Below, one piece after another: positions 30,008 through 38,367 of a DNA stretch of 64,000 bases. The position numbers and the translations under genes are program-made. Numbering within the stretch: the stretch's first letter is position 1; each line of letters begins with the position of its first letter. Source of the DNA: Burkholderiaceae bacterium (GTDB lineage: Bacteria; Pseudomonadota; Gammaproteobacteria; Burkholderiales; Burkholderiaceae_B); NCBI GenBank assembly GCA_021208885.1, contig JAJOJF010000035.1, forward strand, positions 1-64,000, written 5' to 3'. The notes under the pieces are model-generated. The model saw nothing but the letters and a program-made list of their open reading frames with translations. It ran no database searches and had not been told where the DNA came from.

Positions 30008-31778
30008 GCTGACTCTCCTTCCCGGAAAACTGTGTGCGCACCATCTGGGCGAAATGACCGCCTTGCGCCATTAACTGCTCAAAACTACCTGCCTCCCCAA
30101 TTCTCCCACCAGTCATGTAAACAATCTGGTCAGCATGACGAATCGTCGAGAGCCGATGCGCTATGACCAGCGTCGTACGCCCTTGGCGCACACGTTGCAT
30201 GGCCTGCTGCACATCCAGTTCAGTTTGGGCATCGAGTGCGCTAGTGGCCTCATCAAGCACCAAGATCGCAGGGTCTTTAAGCAACACCCGAGCAATCGCC
30301 AGACGCTGGCGTTGACCACCCGACAAAAACCGGCCTCGTTCACCTACGGGCGTGGCAAAGGTTTCCGGCAAACCTTCAATGAATTCAAGTGCGCACGCAT
30401 CGCTAGCGGCCTGGCGCAACTCATCTGTCGTCGCCTCAGGCTTGCCAACCCTGAGGTTGTCTTCAACACTGCGATTAAAGAGCAGATTCTCCTGGAACAC
30501 CACGCCTATGTTCCGTCGCAAAGCGTCAAGCCGCCAGCGACGTATTTCAAGACCATCAATCAGAATTTCTCCTGCCTGAGGATCAAACAAACGACACAGC
30601 AATGCCAGGGTGGTTGACTTGCCAGCACCAGATGGGCCAACCAAAGCCACCGTCTGGCCTGCCTTGATGCTTAGACTGAAATCGGTAACAGCAGACTCTT
30701 GAACGCCGGGATAAGCGTAGTAAATATGACGAAACTCAATTGCGCCATTAGCCTTGCCTGGATCAATTGCACCACTAGCCTCAACAACCTGCGGCTCAGT
30801 TTGAAGCACCTCAAAAAATTCCCGCAGTTTTGGTGCCTCAACTGACAATCGATTGGCAAAACTCACCGACTGCTCCAGACGCCCGATGATCATTCCTGCA
30901 AAACCGATGAACGTCACAATTTCACCAATGGAGATACGCTCGTGGGCGAATAGCCACAATCCGAGCACTAGCATCCCGAGCACAGTTAGCGTTGTCGCTG
31001 ACCGAGTCAGTATGTTGACCAACGCCCACCAGGACAAAGCAGGAAACTGCGCACCCACTACCTGATGACTTAAGTGTTTGAGCTGATCAACTTCATCTCG
31101 CACTCTGGCAAAGCTCTGTATGAGCGCAACGTTGCCCAAACTATCAGCCACATGCTCGGCCATGTCGGAATAGTGGCTTTCAACAGCTTGTTGCAATCGT
31201 TCTGTTTTACGTAATATCAGTCGAGTTAAAAATACAAACAACAAGCAAAGCAACAACAGCAAGGTCGCCATGGCAGGATTCAAATAAAACGCCACCGGCA
31301 TCAGGATAGCCACTGCCATGAAAGCAGCAAAGTAGTCCCGGAAAAACCCGAGCCACAAGGCCCAGAGAGCATCTGTGCCTTGAAGCATGATTTTCATCAG
31401 ACGGCCAGAATGTTGCGTGTGGCGATGATGCGCAGGCAGTTGCAACACATGCTCGAAATAATCACGCAAAACAACATGTCGGCGTTGATGGGCGAGCCTG
31501 TCAGCATAAAGGGCAATCAACCCGGAACAAACAATGGCGAACAACCCAAGGACAACCCAAGCCAATAACAGCGGAGTTACGACCTGCCAGACATCCTCTG
31601 CAGCAGCACCGCGCGAGTCGTTTAAGCGCGTCAATGCATCAATGACGCGCCCGAACAGGATGGGCTCGGCCAACAATGCAGCGATCAAAAGAACGTTGCC
31701 CAGCATAAGCCAGTAGGCGGTCGTACGATCTTGCCCCAGCAGGCTAAAGACTCGTCCGTACAAAGCCATCAAGCCCAT
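30000..31778 (-). CDS. ABC exporter of the NdvA/ChvA (cyclic glucan exporter) type
   Basis: A 592-residue half-transporter: six membrane helices (about 20-310), then an ATPase domain. The ATPase has Walker A GPSGAGKSTTLALL, Q-loop VFQENLLFNRS, signature FLSGGQRQRLAIARV, Walker B LVLDEATSALD and H-loop AHRLST. Segments ANVLL-like AEPILFGRVIDAL, ADRLAHQRR and VESHYSDMAEHVADSLGNVALIQS closely resemble rhizobial NdvA/ChvA, which exports cyclic beta-1,2-glucan to the periplasm. The gene follows opgH by three bases, which supports glucan or related glycan export. Confidence 0.82.
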   Translation of the reverse strand: MGLMALYGRVFSLLGQDRTTAYWLMLGNVLLIAALLAEPILFGRVIDALTRLNDSRGAAAEDVWQVVTPLLLAWVVLGLFAIVCSGLIALYADRLAHQRRHVVLRDYFEHVLQLPAHHRHTQHSGRLMKIMLQGTDALWALWLGFFRDYFAAFMAVAILMPVAFYLNPAMATLLLLLCLLFVFLTRLILRKTERLQQAVESHYSDMAEHVADSLGNVALIQSFARVRDEVDQLKHLSHQVVGAQFPALSWWALVNILTRSATTLTVLGMLVLGLWLFAHERISIGEIVTFIGFAGMIIGRLEQSVSFANRLSVEAPKLREFFEVLQTEPQVVEASGAIDPGKANGAIEFRHIYYAYPGVQESAVTDFSLSIKAGQTVALVGPSGAGKSTTLALLCRLFDPQAGEILIDGLEIRRWRLDALRRNIGVVFQENLLFNRSVEDNLRVGKPEATTDELRQAASDACALEFIEGLPETFATPVGERGRFLSGGQRQRLAIARVLLKDPAILVLDEATSALDAQTELDVQQAMQRVRQGRTTLVIAHRLSTIRHADQIVYMTGGRIGEAGSFEQLMAQGGHFAQMVRTQFSGKESQLG

Positions 31779-31781
31779 AAA

Positions 31782-33545
31782 CTACTGCCCGCTTTCGAGT
31801 GACGTCACTGAACCAACGGAACCATTGTTTGTTAGCATCTCATTCGCACCAACTTGGCTCAAAAACCCGTCTATGACAAACTCCTGAGGTACACCAGCCA
31901 GGCCCATGCGAGTCAACCAGTGCCCCATTGCCGGCCAAGAAGTGATAACCGCCAAGGGAATACAAAACCACAGTCCGGCAATAAAATAGGCAATCCACCA
32001 AGTTGCCGGTGCATGAATGTCCAACCATAGCCAGCCCAGTAACAAGCCCACTGCCGTGTGCAAGCCGAAAGCTCGAATGGCAGACTGCCAGGCAATCTGC
32101 TGCTGATCGCGGTTTTGTGCAGCCCAGCTGATACGCTTGCCAAACGGCAAGCCAGCCAGCAAGACAGTCTGTGATACCCACAGCACTGGAGTAATTAACA
32201 GTGAGAACACCGTTTCTGCCACAAACCCGATTACAAACCGCAACCCACCCCCGAATGTTCGACGCTCACGAGCACGCAGTAGCACTGACAAGCCAGCCGC
32301 AAGTTTAGGCAACATCGCCATCGTGATCACTATCAACAACACAGCCGTCAAAGCGTTGAGATCAAACGCCCGGGCCAAGGATAGCTGGTGGACGGTCCAC
32401 CCCAACGAACCAAGCAACAACATCCAGGCTGGTGCGCCGACGAACATCAGCATCGCCAGTATCAACTGAATCCGACTTGTGAGTTTCAGGCCTGGCAAAA
32501 AAAGCAACCGCCAGTACTGCATGTTGCCAGCACACCAACGCAAATCCCGGATGACAAAGTCAATCAGGTTGGGAGGATTCTCCTCATAACTCTCGTCTTC
32601 GAATGGATACACACGAACCTCGTAGCCCGCGCGACGCATGAGAACAGCCTCAACCTGATCATGGCTCAAGATGTGAGTTTGCCGGCCTTTGCGATCCACA
32701 AAAACTGGCAACTGGCAATCACGGATAAAGGGCGCCAAACGCAATACAGCGTTATGCCCCCAGTAGGGTCCGCAATCACCTTGCCACCAAGCACTGCCCA
32801 ACGTGTAAGAGCGCATGCCCAGGCGCATGCCAAATTGGAACAGTCGTGTGAACGCGCTTGTTGCAGGCAAGCCCACGACAAGTCCCTGCAAAATCCCAAG
32901 CGTTGGATTAGCCTGCATGGTCAGTACCAGCCGCCGCACTGCCTTGGCACTCATGAGGCTATCAGCATCCAAAACAAGAGCAAACTCGTGGTCGGCTCCC
33001 CAGCGTTCACAAAAATCCTGAATGTTGCCTGCCTTGAAACCCCGGTTGTCAGTGCGCCGTCGGTATGTCAATGCCAATTTGGACTGCCAGACTTGCGCTA
33101 GCTGCTCAAACGCCAAAACCTCTTGCTCGGCGATTTGCGCATCGGTCGTGTCACTCAACACATAGACGTGAAACTGGTCAGCGTCTTTTGCAGCCAAAAG
33201 ACCGCGCGCCAATGCATCGAGGTTTCGCACCAAACGCGCTGGCATCTCATTGCGAATACACAGCAACAAAGCCGTCGACGAGGTGATTTCTGACTCTAGG
33301 TCAATGCCAACGGCCATTGGGTTGGTACTTTTCAAAGGGTCGCGCGCAAACACATCCAACGCAAATCCAATGACCGCATTGCAGAACCCGACCGCCAACC
33401 AGGGCATCACCACGATGAATGCGAGCAGCGCAACGACATCAGTCGTTGACCATCCTCCGGCGGCCAAAGCAAGGGCCATCAACCAGGTTGTCGAAATCAC
33501 CGACAAAGCAACCATCAACACAAACAGGACACGGCGTCGCGTCAT
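31782..33545 (-). CDS. opgH: OpgH/MdoH-like membrane glucosyltransferase (short form)
   Basis: A 587-residue GT2 membrane glycosyltransferase. Two N-terminal helices precede the catalytic domain, which has LLLCIRNE, LVLDADSLMS (D-x-D), GDCGPYWGHNAVLR and RDLRWCAGNMQYW (the R-x-x-RW type signature). More helices follow (about 385-540). It is close to OpgH, which polymerises periplasmic beta-glucan from UDP-glucose, but it is far shorter than the 847 residues in E. coli, lacking both terminal extensions. I take ATG 33545. No opgG is adjacent. It is divergent from the MDR-PTPS-GT genes. Confidence 0.8.
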   Translation of the reverse strand: MTRRRVLFVLMVALSVISTTWLMALALAAGGWSTTDVVALLAFIVVMPWLAVGFCNAVIGFALDVFARDPLKSTNPMAVGIDLESEITSSTALLLCIRNEMPARLVRNLDALARGLLAAKDADQFHVYVLSDTTDAQIAEQEVLAFEQLAQVWQSKLALTYRRRTDNRGFKAGNIQDFCERWGADHEFALVLDADSLMSAKAVRRLVLTMQANPTLGILQGLVVGLPATSAFTRLFQFGMRLGMRSYTLGSAWWQGDCGPYWGHNAVLRLAPFIRDCQLPVFVDRKGRQTHILSHDQVEAVLMRRAGYEVRVYPFEDESYEENPPNLIDFVIRDLRWCAGNMQYWRLLFLPGLKLTSRIQLILAMLMFVGAPAWMLLLGSLGWTVHQLSLARAFDLNALTAVLLIVITMAMLPKLAAGLSVLLRARERRTFGGGLRFVIGFVAETVFSLLITPVLWVSQTVLLAGLPFGKRISWAAQNRDQQQIAWQSAIRAFGLHTAVGLLLGWLWLDIHAPATWWIAYFIAGLWFCIPLAVITSWPAMGHWLTRMGLAGVPQEFVIDGFLSQVGANEMLTNNGSVGSVTSLESGQ

Positions 33546-33737
33546 GTGAGCTATTCCAGAAAAAAGGGACACGGAAAACAATGAGACGGGGTCTGATCGA
33601 CAAATCGGCGTTTGTCGCACCCCGGCAGCGCCAGTCCGTTAACGCTGGGGCTGCCCTACAATTCAGTTGCATTTCGAAGTATATGGCAACGTCCTTTGTT
33701 AGGATGCACATTTTCCCGTTAACGATTGGAATATTTT

Positions 33738-34730
33738 GTGGTTGCAACCCCGAACCCCACACCCGAACCATTGGCGTTTTGGTATGTCGCACCCCGCGTC
33801 GCCGAGGTTAGGCCAGCAAAACTCGAGCAATTAGCCGCCGATCATTGCCGAATTGACACCCTTTACAGTGGCATCAGCCGGGGCACTGAGTCGCTGGTGT
33901 TCAATGGTGAAGTACCAAAAACCGAATATGGACGCATGGCAACACCATTGATGACCGGGAAGTTTCCTTTTCCCGTTGCTTATGGCTATTGCAATGTAGG
34001 GCGCGTGACCGAAGGCCCCGCGTCTTGGTTAAACAAGACTGTGTTCTGTCTCGGACCACATCAGACCGTATTTGATGCGCCGATATCGATGCTCGCTGAA
34101 GTGCCGCTCGGCGTGCCAGCCAAGCGAGCCGTGTTGGCGGCCAACATGGAAACCGCCTTGAACGCAATTTGGACCGGCAAGCCCGGACCTGCTGACCGTG
34201 TTGCGATCGTCGGTGGCGGGGTGGTCGGGCTGCTCGTTGCTTATTTATGCAACCAACTGCCAGGCGCTGACGTCGTTCTGGTTGATCCGCTTAAAACTCG
34301 GGCGAAAACCTGCGAAGCACTTGGTATTCACTATGCGCCTGACACACAGAACCTCCAAAACTGCGACGTGGTGTTTCACGTCAGTGGTCACCCGGCAGGC
34401 TTGCAGGACGCACTGTCAATCGCGGGTAACGAAGCATGTGTCGTCGAGCTTAGCTGGTATGGCAGTCGTGCAGTCACCGTCGAGCTAGGCGGCTCTTTTC
34501 ACAGTCAGCAACTGCGGCTTCAGTCTTGCCAGGTTGGCCATATTGAGCAAACCCATCAACCCCGTTGGAGTTACAACCGTCGCCTGCTGGCCGCGCTAGA
34601 CTTGCTATCTGATCAACGTCTTGATGCCTTGCTTGAACCCGCAATTGATTTCACGGCATTGCCACAAGAGATACAGAATATTCTTGGCCCAGGGCAGACA
34701 CGCCTGTGCCAAGTGATTGCTTACCCATAA
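33738..34730 (+). CDS. zinc-less medium-chain dehydrogenase/reductase (BchC-like)
   Basis: A protein of about 330 residues of the MDR fold. The N-terminal YSGISRGTESLVFNGEVP phrase is reminiscent of BchC. The Rossmann motif VAIVGGGVVGLLVAYL lies near residue 155. Cys/His positions that bind catalytic zinc in alcohol dehydrogenases are changed (SGISRG where CH/CGTD is expected; YGYCNVG in place of GHE), and there is no four-cysteine structural zinc lobe. Substrate unknown. Start chosen at GTG 33738 (TTGGAA upstream); TTG 33726 is an alternative. First of three closely spaced rightward genes. Confidence 0.75.
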   Translation: MVATPNPTPEPLAFWYVAPRVAEVRPAKLEQLAADHCRIDTLYSGISRGTESLVFNGEVPKTEYGRMATPLMTGKFPFPVAYGYCNVGRVTEGPASWLNKTVFCLGPHQTVFDAPISMLAEVPLGVPAKRAVLAANMETALNAIWTGKPGPADRVAIVGGGVVGLLVAYLCNQLPGADVVLVDPLKTRAKTCEALGIHYAPDTQNLQNCDVVFHVSGHPAGLQDALSIAGNEACVVELSWYGSRAVTVELGGSFHSQQLRLQSCQVGHIEQTHQPRWSYNRRLLAALDLLSDQRLDALLEPAIDFTALPQEIQNILGPGQTRLCQVIAYP

Positions 34731-34741
34731 GGAGTTATTGT

Positions 34742-35152
34742 ATGTACGCTGTCGAAGTTCGCGATCACATCATGATTGCCCATTCTTTTAAAGGTGAAGT
34801 GTTTGGCCCCGCACAAAAATTGCACGGCGCCACCTTTGTGATCGACGCTGCTGTCTACGCCAAAACACTCGACGGAAACGCCATCGTGATTGATATTGGT
34901 CGCGCGCATGAAGTCCTTAAAAGCTTGCTTGCCCCCTTGAACTACAAAAACCTCGACGAAGTGCCTGAGTTCAAAGGCCAAAACACTACCACCGAATTCC
35001 TGACCAAGTATTTGTTTGATGGTTTAGCCAAAGCCGCCCGTGCTGGTGAGCTTGGTCGTGACGGCAAAGAGCTACATGCCATTCGCATCGAAATCGCGGA
35101 GTCACATGTCGCCCGGGCCTCTTATGAGGCAAGACTGTGGCCAGAGAATTAA
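34742..35152 (+). CDS. 6-pyruvoyl-tetrahydropterin synthase / 6-carboxytetrahydropterin synthase homologue, atypical active site
   Basis: A 136-residue PTPS/QueD-fold protein (T-fold). It retains His14 (IAHSF) and His28 (KLHGATF) but has Ala24 where QueD has the catalytic Cys, and Ala30 in place of the second His of the HGH zinc motif. NYKNLDEVPEFKGQNTTTEFL is the family's conserved NTTxE region and a His-containing IRIEIAESHVARASYEA ends it. It therefore probably has a different reaction or is a binding protein. GGAG precedes ATG 34742. Coupled to the glycosyltransferase, which overlaps its end by 16 bases. Confidence 0.88.
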   Translation: MYAVEVRDHIMIAHSFKGEVFGPAQKLHGATFVIDAAVYAKTLDGNAIVIDIGRAHEVLKSLLAPLNYKNLDEVPEFKGQNTTTEFLTKYLFDGLAKAARAGELGRDGKELHAIRIEIAESHVARASYEARLWPEN

Positions 35153-36216
35153 CCCTGGCATACCCCGGTGACATCAATACGTTGACCGGTGGATACATAT
35201 ACGACAAGCGCATCCTGGCTGAACTTGGGGCGCTTGGGTGGACAACGCACACCCTAAGCCTGGATCAAAGGTTTCCAGCGGTTCAAGACACCATCAAGGA
35301 ACAGTCCGCCCGTCTGCTTGCCGAAGTTGCCACCGACCGGACTCTTGTCATTGACGGTCTGGCACTTGGTGCGCTTGGACAATACGCGAAAATAATCAAA
35401 GCGCAAAGACCGTTTGTGGCACTGGTGCACCACCCCTTGGCGCTCGAATCAGGCATTGATCCAGTCACCGCCAAAGACCTCAAGCAATCTGAATACGAGG
35501 CATTGTCTGAAGCAGCTCATGTAATCGTGACCAGCCAAATCACCAAACAAACACTCATCGACCAGTACTCAGTGACGGCAAGCCACATCACAGTCGTTGA
35601 GCCTGGTGTTGATCGACCTGCTGAATTGGCAGAGATGGTCCCAACCAAAACAAGTCGATCCGGCCAAACCACACAGTCAGTCAAACTCCTGTCGGTCGGT
35701 GCACTCGTTCCACGAAAAGGTGTTGATGTGCTGATCACCGCGCTGGGGCAAGTCGCCGATCTCGATTGGCAGCTCGATATTGTGGGCGACTATCACCGAG
35801 CGCCCGCTTACACCGATGAAATCAACGCACTGATTCAGAAATTGGGTCTAGAACAAAAAATTAAACTATTGGGAGCCCAGGCTGCGGAGCAATTATCCAG
35901 GCTATACGAAAGCGCTGACGTATTTGTGCTGGCCTCGCGCTACGAAGGGTATGGTATGGCTTACACAGAGGCCCTGGCCTGGGGGCTGCCCGTGATCGGC
36001 ACCGAGGGTGGCGCGGCAGCCCAGACGCTAGCCACACCCGCCGCAAAAGTGGTTCCGGTTGAGGATATTGATGCTTTGGGAGCTACGCTTAGACTACTGA
36101 TTTCAGACAATGGTGAACGTGGCAAGATGCGCACCGCTGCCCTTGAGCACGCCCGGCAACTGCCCAGCTGGCAAGAATCTGGCTTGCGGTTTGCTCGAGC
36201 GCTCGGCCATTATTGA
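35137..36216 (+). CDS. GT4-family glycosyltransferase
   Basis: A 359-residue retaining glycosyltransferase of GT-B fold. The N-terminal glycine-rich acceptor loop is in PGDINTLTGGYIYDKRI, the linker strand LLSVGALVPRKGVDVLI opens the donor domain, and the EX7E-type sugar-nucleotide site is SRYEGYGMAYTEALAWGLPVIGT. Starts at GTG 35137, inside the PTPS-like gene (GAGG upstream), so it is translationally coupled. Acceptor unknown; context suggests a pteridine-like compound. The 3' end overlaps the RibD-like gene by seven bases. Confidence 0.85.
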   Translation: MARELTLAYPGDINTLTGGYIYDKRILAELGALGWTTHTLSLDQRFPAVQDTIKEQSARLLAEVATDRTLVIDGLALGALGQYAKIIKAQRPFVALVHHPLALESGIDPVTAKDLKQSEYEALSEAAHVIVTSQITKQTLIDQYSVTASHITVVEPGVDRPAELAEMVPTKTSRSGQTTQSVKLLSVGALVPRKGVDVLITALGQVADLDWQLDIVGDYHRAPAYTDEINALIQKLGLEQKIKLLGAQAAEQLSRLYESADVFVLASRYEGYGMAYTEALAWGLPVIGTEGGAAAQTLATPAAKVVPVEDIDALGATLRLLISDNGERGKMRTAALEHARQLPSWQESGLRFARALGHY

Positions 36217-36902
36217 AACGCACACTCAACCAGCAAATCCTTTCCAAGCTCAAAGGTTTCTGCCGTAAAGCGTGGTGAATCGGACAAGCGGCTAACACCT
36301 TGCGAGCGAATACCGGGCGTGCCTGGCCCAAGTATCAATGGCGACGTAATAAGGTGCAAGTAGTCCAAGCTGCCCGAACTCAAAAAGGCCGCTAAAGTCG
36401 CCGCGCCACCCTCCACAAGCACTCGTTGCCAACCCTGACTGGCAATCCATTGGCGAACTTGATTTGCGTCAAATTTTTGCCCTGCTACCAGACTACTAAA
36501 CGCCACTTGCTCGACACCGGCAGGCCAGTCAGATCTTGCTCTGTCAGGTTTGGTCAGTACCAAGCGGCGAACCGATTCGTCCACTAGACAAGCGGCAGCA
36601 GCAGGTGATCGAGCTGATGGATCAATCACCACGCGGGCCGGACTGCTGCCAGGAACCATTCGAACCGTCAGCTTGGGGTCGTCGGCAATCAGCGTTCCGA
36701 CGCCAATCACCACCACATCGGCCCAAGCGCGCAGAGCATGCAGATGAACCAACCCCCCATCGCCGTTGATGTACTTCGAGTGACCAGTTGCGGTGGCTAT
36801 CTGCCCGTCCAAAGACTGGCCCAACTGGCCAACGACCGTCAATCCATCAGCACCCGGCTTTAATCGGGTGCTATGCCAAGTTTTAGGTTCGGAAATTTTC
36901 AT
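36210..36902 (-). CDS. RibD C-terminal-domain reductase (pyrimidine reductase-like)
   Basis: A 230-residue protein of the RibD_C/dihydrofolate-reductase-like fold. Visible motifs are VVGQLGQSLDGQIAT, the NADPH/substrate GVGTLIADDPKLTVR near residue 75 and RVLVEGGAATLAAFL near 165. It lacks the deaminase domain of bifunctional RibD. It may reduce ribosylamino-pyrimidine (riboflavin pathway) or a pteridine analogue. It is divergent from the GTP cyclohydrolase II gene. Start is uncertain; I take ATG 36902, since upstream codons to 36977 show no homology. Confidence 0.82.
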   Translation of the reverse strand: MKISEPKTWHSTRLKPGADGLTVVGQLGQSLDGQIATATGHSKYINGDGGLVHLHALRAWADVVVIGVGTLIADDPKLTVRMVPGSSPARVVIDPSARSPAAAACLVDESVRRLVLTKPDRARSDWPAGVEQVAFSSLVAGQKFDANQVRQWIASQGWQRVLVEGGAATLAAFLSSGSLDYLHLITSPLILGPGTPGIRSQGVSRLSDSPRFTAETFELGKDLLVECAFQ

Positions 36903-37044
36903 TGCAACAAAACCACAACACCACCACAGCATCAAGTTTGAACTACGCCAAATGTTGCCAGTCAGATAAACTGTCACTAATTCATGCTTGCATTACACCG
37001 CAACCTAGAATTCCTGTCTAACCCGTTTTTGCGACGCTCGCTAA

Positions 37045-38193
37045 ATGAACTCACCCGTCACCCAACTTGACCCCGTTTTGGGGGTTACTAGTGCCCTATC
37101 TAAAGTCGACCGCGCCGCGCACGAATTACGACGGGGCGATACGTTGGTAATTCGCAGCTCAGCGGGCAACCATGCAGTGATCTCTGCCGAAGCGTTGAAT
37201 GAATCATCAATCAGCAGCCTGCAAGCCACTGGTGATGACAAGTGGCATTTGGTAGTGACGGGTCAACGTGCCGTTCGAATCGGGTTTGAAGTAGACGCGC
37301 AAGACTCTGTCTACCAACTGAAACCCAAAGAGCCATTCACCGCGAAATCATTGCTCGGACTAGTAGACCCAACAGTTACTCTGAATACGGTCAAACAAAC
37401 ACAAGCGCAAGCCTGGCATATTGACGCCGGTGATAATGTCGACGGTGTAGCTGTTTTGTTGTTGAAGCATGCTGGACTGCTGCCAGCCTGTGTAGTGATC
37501 TCGATTGGAGACAGAGAACTGCCAGACAGCGTTTGCATTTCTGAGGCGGACATCCGTGCTGGCATCTCTGAACAGCGTCAGACTTTACACATTGTCAGCC
37601 GCGCGCGCGTACCGCTCGAAGACGCTGAGAATGTCGAGATCGTCGCTTTTCGGCCTGAAGATGGCGGCACAGAACATCTCGCCATCATCGTGGGCAAGCC
37701 AGACCTTAACCAGCCCGTACTCATTCGCTTGCACTCCGAATGCTTCACTGGCGATTTGCTCGGGTCACTCCGATGCGATTGTGGCAGCCAACTCAGGGGT
37801 GCGATTTCGCTCATGGCAGCAACACAAGGGGGCATATTGCTGTATCTGGCCCAAGAGGGGCGTGGCATTGGACTCATCAACAAACTGCGCGCGTATCAAC
37901 TTCAAGACTCCGGGCTTGATACGGTAGATGCTAACTTTGATCTTGGGTTTGAGGAAGACGAGCGCGACTATATGCCTGCTGTGCAAATGCTCAAGCATCT
38001 TAATGTTCGTCAAGTGCGGGTGCTGACTAACAACCCACGCAAAGTCAACGCGTTAAGTCGTCTTGGCGTCAATGTGGTCGAGCGAGTGGCTCATGTGTTT
38101 CCAGCCAACCGCCACAATCGCGGTTATCTGATGACCAAAGGCACACGTGGCGGTCATTTATTCGACCTTCAACAGTTTGAAAAAGAGAGTTGA
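37045..38193 (+). CDS. ribA: GTP cyclohydrolase II RibA with a degenerate DHBP-synthase-like N-terminal domain
   Basis: Residues about 190-382 form an intact GTP cyclohydrolase II: zinc ligands Cys233, Cys244 and Cys246 in LHSECFTGDLLGSLRCDCG, the LAQEGRGIGLINKLRAYQLQ block and NPRKVNALSRLGV. It opens GTP to the first riboflavin intermediate. Residues 1-185 follow the DHBP synthase pattern (ELRRGDTLVIRSS; LLLKHAGLLPA) but lack its DEEDRENEG acidic site, so this half is probably not catalytic. It is the mirror image of the RibB at 22299. Followed by a strong terminator. Confidence 0.92.
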   Translation: MNSPVTQLDPVLGVTSALSKVDRAAHELRRGDTLVIRSSAGNHAVISAEALNESSISSLQATGDDKWHLVVTGQRAVRIGFEVDAQDSVYQLKPKEPFTAKSLLGLVDPTVTLNTVKQTQAQAWHIDAGDNVDGVAVLLLKHAGLLPACVVISIGDRELPDSVCISEADIRAGISEQRQTLHIVSRARVPLEDAENVEIVAFRPEDGGTEHLAIIVGKPDLNQPVLIRLHSECFTGDLLGSLRCDCGSQLRGAISLMAATQGGILLYLAQEGRGIGLINKLRAYQLQDSGLDTVDANFDLGFEEDERDYMPAVQMLKHLNVRQVRVLTNNPRKVNALSRLGVNVVERVAHVFPANRHNRGYLMTKGTRGGHLFDLQQFEKES

Positions 38194-38254
38194 AGTCCTG
38201 ATTGACGCCCACGCCAGATGCACTGTCACTTACTGCATCAATCAACGACCTAAA

Positions 38255-38288
38255 CAAAAAACCCGCTATAACATCAGCGGGTTTTTTG
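38255..38288. terminator. bidirectional Rho-independent terminator between ribA and ychF
   Basis: CCCGCT (38262-38267) pairs with AGCGGG (38276-38281) around an eight-base loop, with T6 after it on the plus strand and A6 before it, so it can terminate ribA from the left and ychF from the right. It lies about 60 bases after the ribA stop. Confidence 0.85.
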
Positions 38289-38367
38289 TTGATAACAATT
38301 AGCGAGCAAAAACAAGATAGCCGAATTGAGCGTTGGAATCGGGTTCTGCCGGCTCGTTTAGGATAGC

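Noticed and set aside
36902-37044. Searched for an FMN riboswitch or other leader between the RibD-like gene and ribA
   Set aside because: No conserved riboswitch core is seen; only an ordinary divergent intergenic region.
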